6,685 bases of DNA. Origin: Deltaproteobacteria bacterium (GTDB lineage: Bacteria > Desulfobacterota > Desulfarculia > Adiutricales > Adiutricaceae). The notes under the pieces are model-generated. The model was not told the origin of the DNA. It searched no databases and saw only the letters and a program-made list of their open reading frames with translations. Below, piece by piece: positions 5,713 through 6,685 of this stretch. Position 1 is the stretch's first letter, and each line of letters opens with the position of its first letter. The DNA lies in assembly GCA_031288745.1 (NCBI GenBank), contig JAITQT010000333.1:1-6685 (forward strand). The letters run 5' to 3'. The translations under genes were made by a program, and so were the position numbers.

Positions 5713-5738
5713 GCGACCAATCTAGGTCGCTTTTTTTT
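5713..5738 (+). terminator. Intrinsic terminator of the thioredoxin-bamD operon
   Basis: GCGACC (5713-5718), 6-base loop AATCTA, GGTCGC (5725-5730), followed by eight T (5731-5738). The A-tract just upstream can extend the stem and would give a T-tract on the other strand, so it may work in both directions. Confidence 0.92.
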
Positions 5739-5740
5739 AG

Positions 5741-5918
5741 GGTGTGCCAGGGGCGTTAACTCGTTCGGGGCGACCTCCATTTCAGACGTGGCAGAGGATT
5801 AGTCAAAGGCTTGGGGGGCCGCCGTAAGGCTAATTCGAAAGAGCGGAGGGTAAACCCCTTCCCCTTGGCCCGATGAATTTCAAATCACATCAGGTAGAGC
5901 TGAGCAGACGAGAGGATA
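5741..5918. other. GC-richer spacer, nothing recognised
   Basis: This stretch is richer in G and C than the other spacers. The - strand has a short stop-free frame with residues such as GFTLRSFELALRR, and inverted segments ATTAG/CTAAT can pair, but no ORF with a start, known RNA or family motif is visible. It could be a dead gene fragment. Confidence 0.3.
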
Positions 5919-6207
5919 GTGTCTGTTCACCAATGTGAACGTTTAAGGGCCCATTCACAAGAGAGAATGTTGCGCGGGGCTAGGCTATTGAAAGGGACGA
6001 CACATACTTCAACAATGTGGCCCCCTATAGGAGCTTAGTAATTTTAACATTAATCTAAAGTTAAAAAATATGGTTGGAGCAGAGAGCTAAGTAGAAACCT
6101 CAAAAGAACTAATGTTAAGAGCTTAAGGGTATGCTAAAACTTAATTACAACTCGAAAGTCGCTACCAGCCGCACAGTGGGGAAAAAAAAGACTTGATGAC
6201 CGGTTAC
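5919..6207 (+). mobile_element. MITE-like element, copy D, complete
   Basis: A 289-bp copy beginning GTGTCTGTTCACCAA (5919-5933) and ending GATGACCGGTTAC (6195-6207), in the same orientation as copy A and very similar to copies A and B throughout. The left end has a perfect subterminal hairpin, GTTCAC (5925-5930), loop CAAT, GTGAAC (5935-5940). The GC-rich hairpin that follows carries ATTC/GAAT where A and B have GTTC/GAAC. Flanks AGAGGATA and GTTCTAAA do not match, so no target duplication survives. No coding capacity. Confidence 0.9.
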
Positions 6208-6418
6208 GTTCTAAAATAAGGTAAAAGAACGAGGAAATGAAAAGAAAGGCTAGAGCCGTCTAAGATAATTTTGGGCTTCTCAGAAAACGCGGAACCCTCG
6301 TCGCTTTTAGAGGTTTAATTGAAAAGGGGGTTTATATTCAATCCATTTGCTCCGCGAAAGATTTTGGGACCTTGGAGAAAAGCGCTTAACTGAATTTAAA
6401 TCCTGAGGCCATAATAAT
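6208..6418. other. Spacer, nothing recognised
   Basis: No supported gene, terminator or RNA. It lies downstream of the stop of the partial - strand gene, where I looked for a terminator hairpin with a T-tract and found none convincing. Confidence 0.35.
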
Positions 6419-6685
6419 TTATGAGTTGTCCCTCATGGTTTGAACTTCCACCAGCTCCACGGCCGGGCCGTTTAATCGGGCCACAGTGAACTTGGCCCCG
6501 TAGCCCTCCCAGGAGGCACCCAAAGATGGGGTTTCCCCGAATTTATCGCTTAAAATCACGGCCAAGGTCCGGTAGTGCTCCTCGGCGTCAGGACCCAGAT
6601 TGAGAGGAAAATTGCGACTTAGCTCTTCTAGGGAAACAGTGGTCTTAGCCGTGGCCGTGCCATCGTTACGCAAAACTATAGGTGG
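6419..6685 (-). CDS. C-terminal part of an unrecognised protein, cut by window edge
   Basis: An open - strand frame runs from the right edge of the window to TAA at 6419-6421, giving 88 residues of what is probably a longer protein. A TTG at 6671-6673 could in principle start it, but the frame stays open to the window edge and no clear ribosome binding site is visible in the few bases left, so a 5' truncation is more likely. The visible part (NFPLNLGPDAEEHYRTL, KFGETPSLGASWEGYG, FTVARLNGPAVELVEV) has the balanced composition of a real folded protein, with no transmembrane segment and no motif I recognise. Base usage resembles the bamD operon rather than the AT-rich spacers. I do not assign a function. 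Confidence 0.6.
   Translation of the reverse strand, partial: PPIVLRNDGTATAKTTVSLEELSRNFPLNLGPDAEEHYRTLAVILSDKFGETPSLGASWEGYGAKFTVARLNGPAVELVEVQTMRDNS

Noticed and set aside
1..6685. CRISPR array
   Set aside because: The repeats are long, few and irregularly spaced, with terminal inverted repeats; there are no short regular repeat-spacer units.

Overview
The window looks like a chromosomal stretch from a Gram-negative bacterium whose genome is decaying. The BamD-type outer-membrane lipoprotein points to a diderm. The small Lys/Arg/Glu-rich protein followed by a DUF2802/DUF6115-like membrane protein is a pairing I associate with flagellar regions of Desulfobacterota and Clostridia, so a (perhaps host-associated) desulfobacterial lineage is my best guess; this is inference. 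Intact genes are few, spacers are long, and two stretches read as dead genes.

Left third (1-1913): a decayed gene for an IscB-type RNA-guided nuclease (398-1876, + strand) carries an insertion of a short non-autonomous element (692-976) flanked by a perfect 8-bp target duplication. A second copy of that element lies in opposite orientation just upstream (1-260, cut by the window edge). Together they form a long inverted repeat around the 5' part of the dead gene.

Middle (1914-3765): a small charged protein (1914-2273), a diverged older copy of the same element (2322-2587), a membrane-anchored coiled-coil protein (2659-3186), and, convergent with it and sharing the palindromic TTAA as stop codons, a DUF456 membrane protein (3183-3674, - strand) with a good promoter and ribosome binding site.

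Right (3877-5740): a possible nitronate-monooxygenase-like gene relic (3877-4190), an AT-rich leader, and a thioredoxin-bamD operon with a 4-base start/stop overlap, closed by a strong intrinsic terminator. The far right holds a fourth copy of the element (5919-6207) and the 3' end of an unrecognised gene on the - strand (6419-6685).

The most notable content is the repeat family: four copies of about 265-290 bp, no coding capacity, asymmetric terminal inverted repeats (GTGTCCGTTCACC at one end, GTAACCGTTCACC at the other), 8-bp target duplications in two copies, and a hairpin supported by compensatory changes. Ends and duplication length suggest mobilisation by an IS66-type transposase. I see no intact novel system; the window reads as a graveyard of an OMEGA nuclease overrun by a MITE family.
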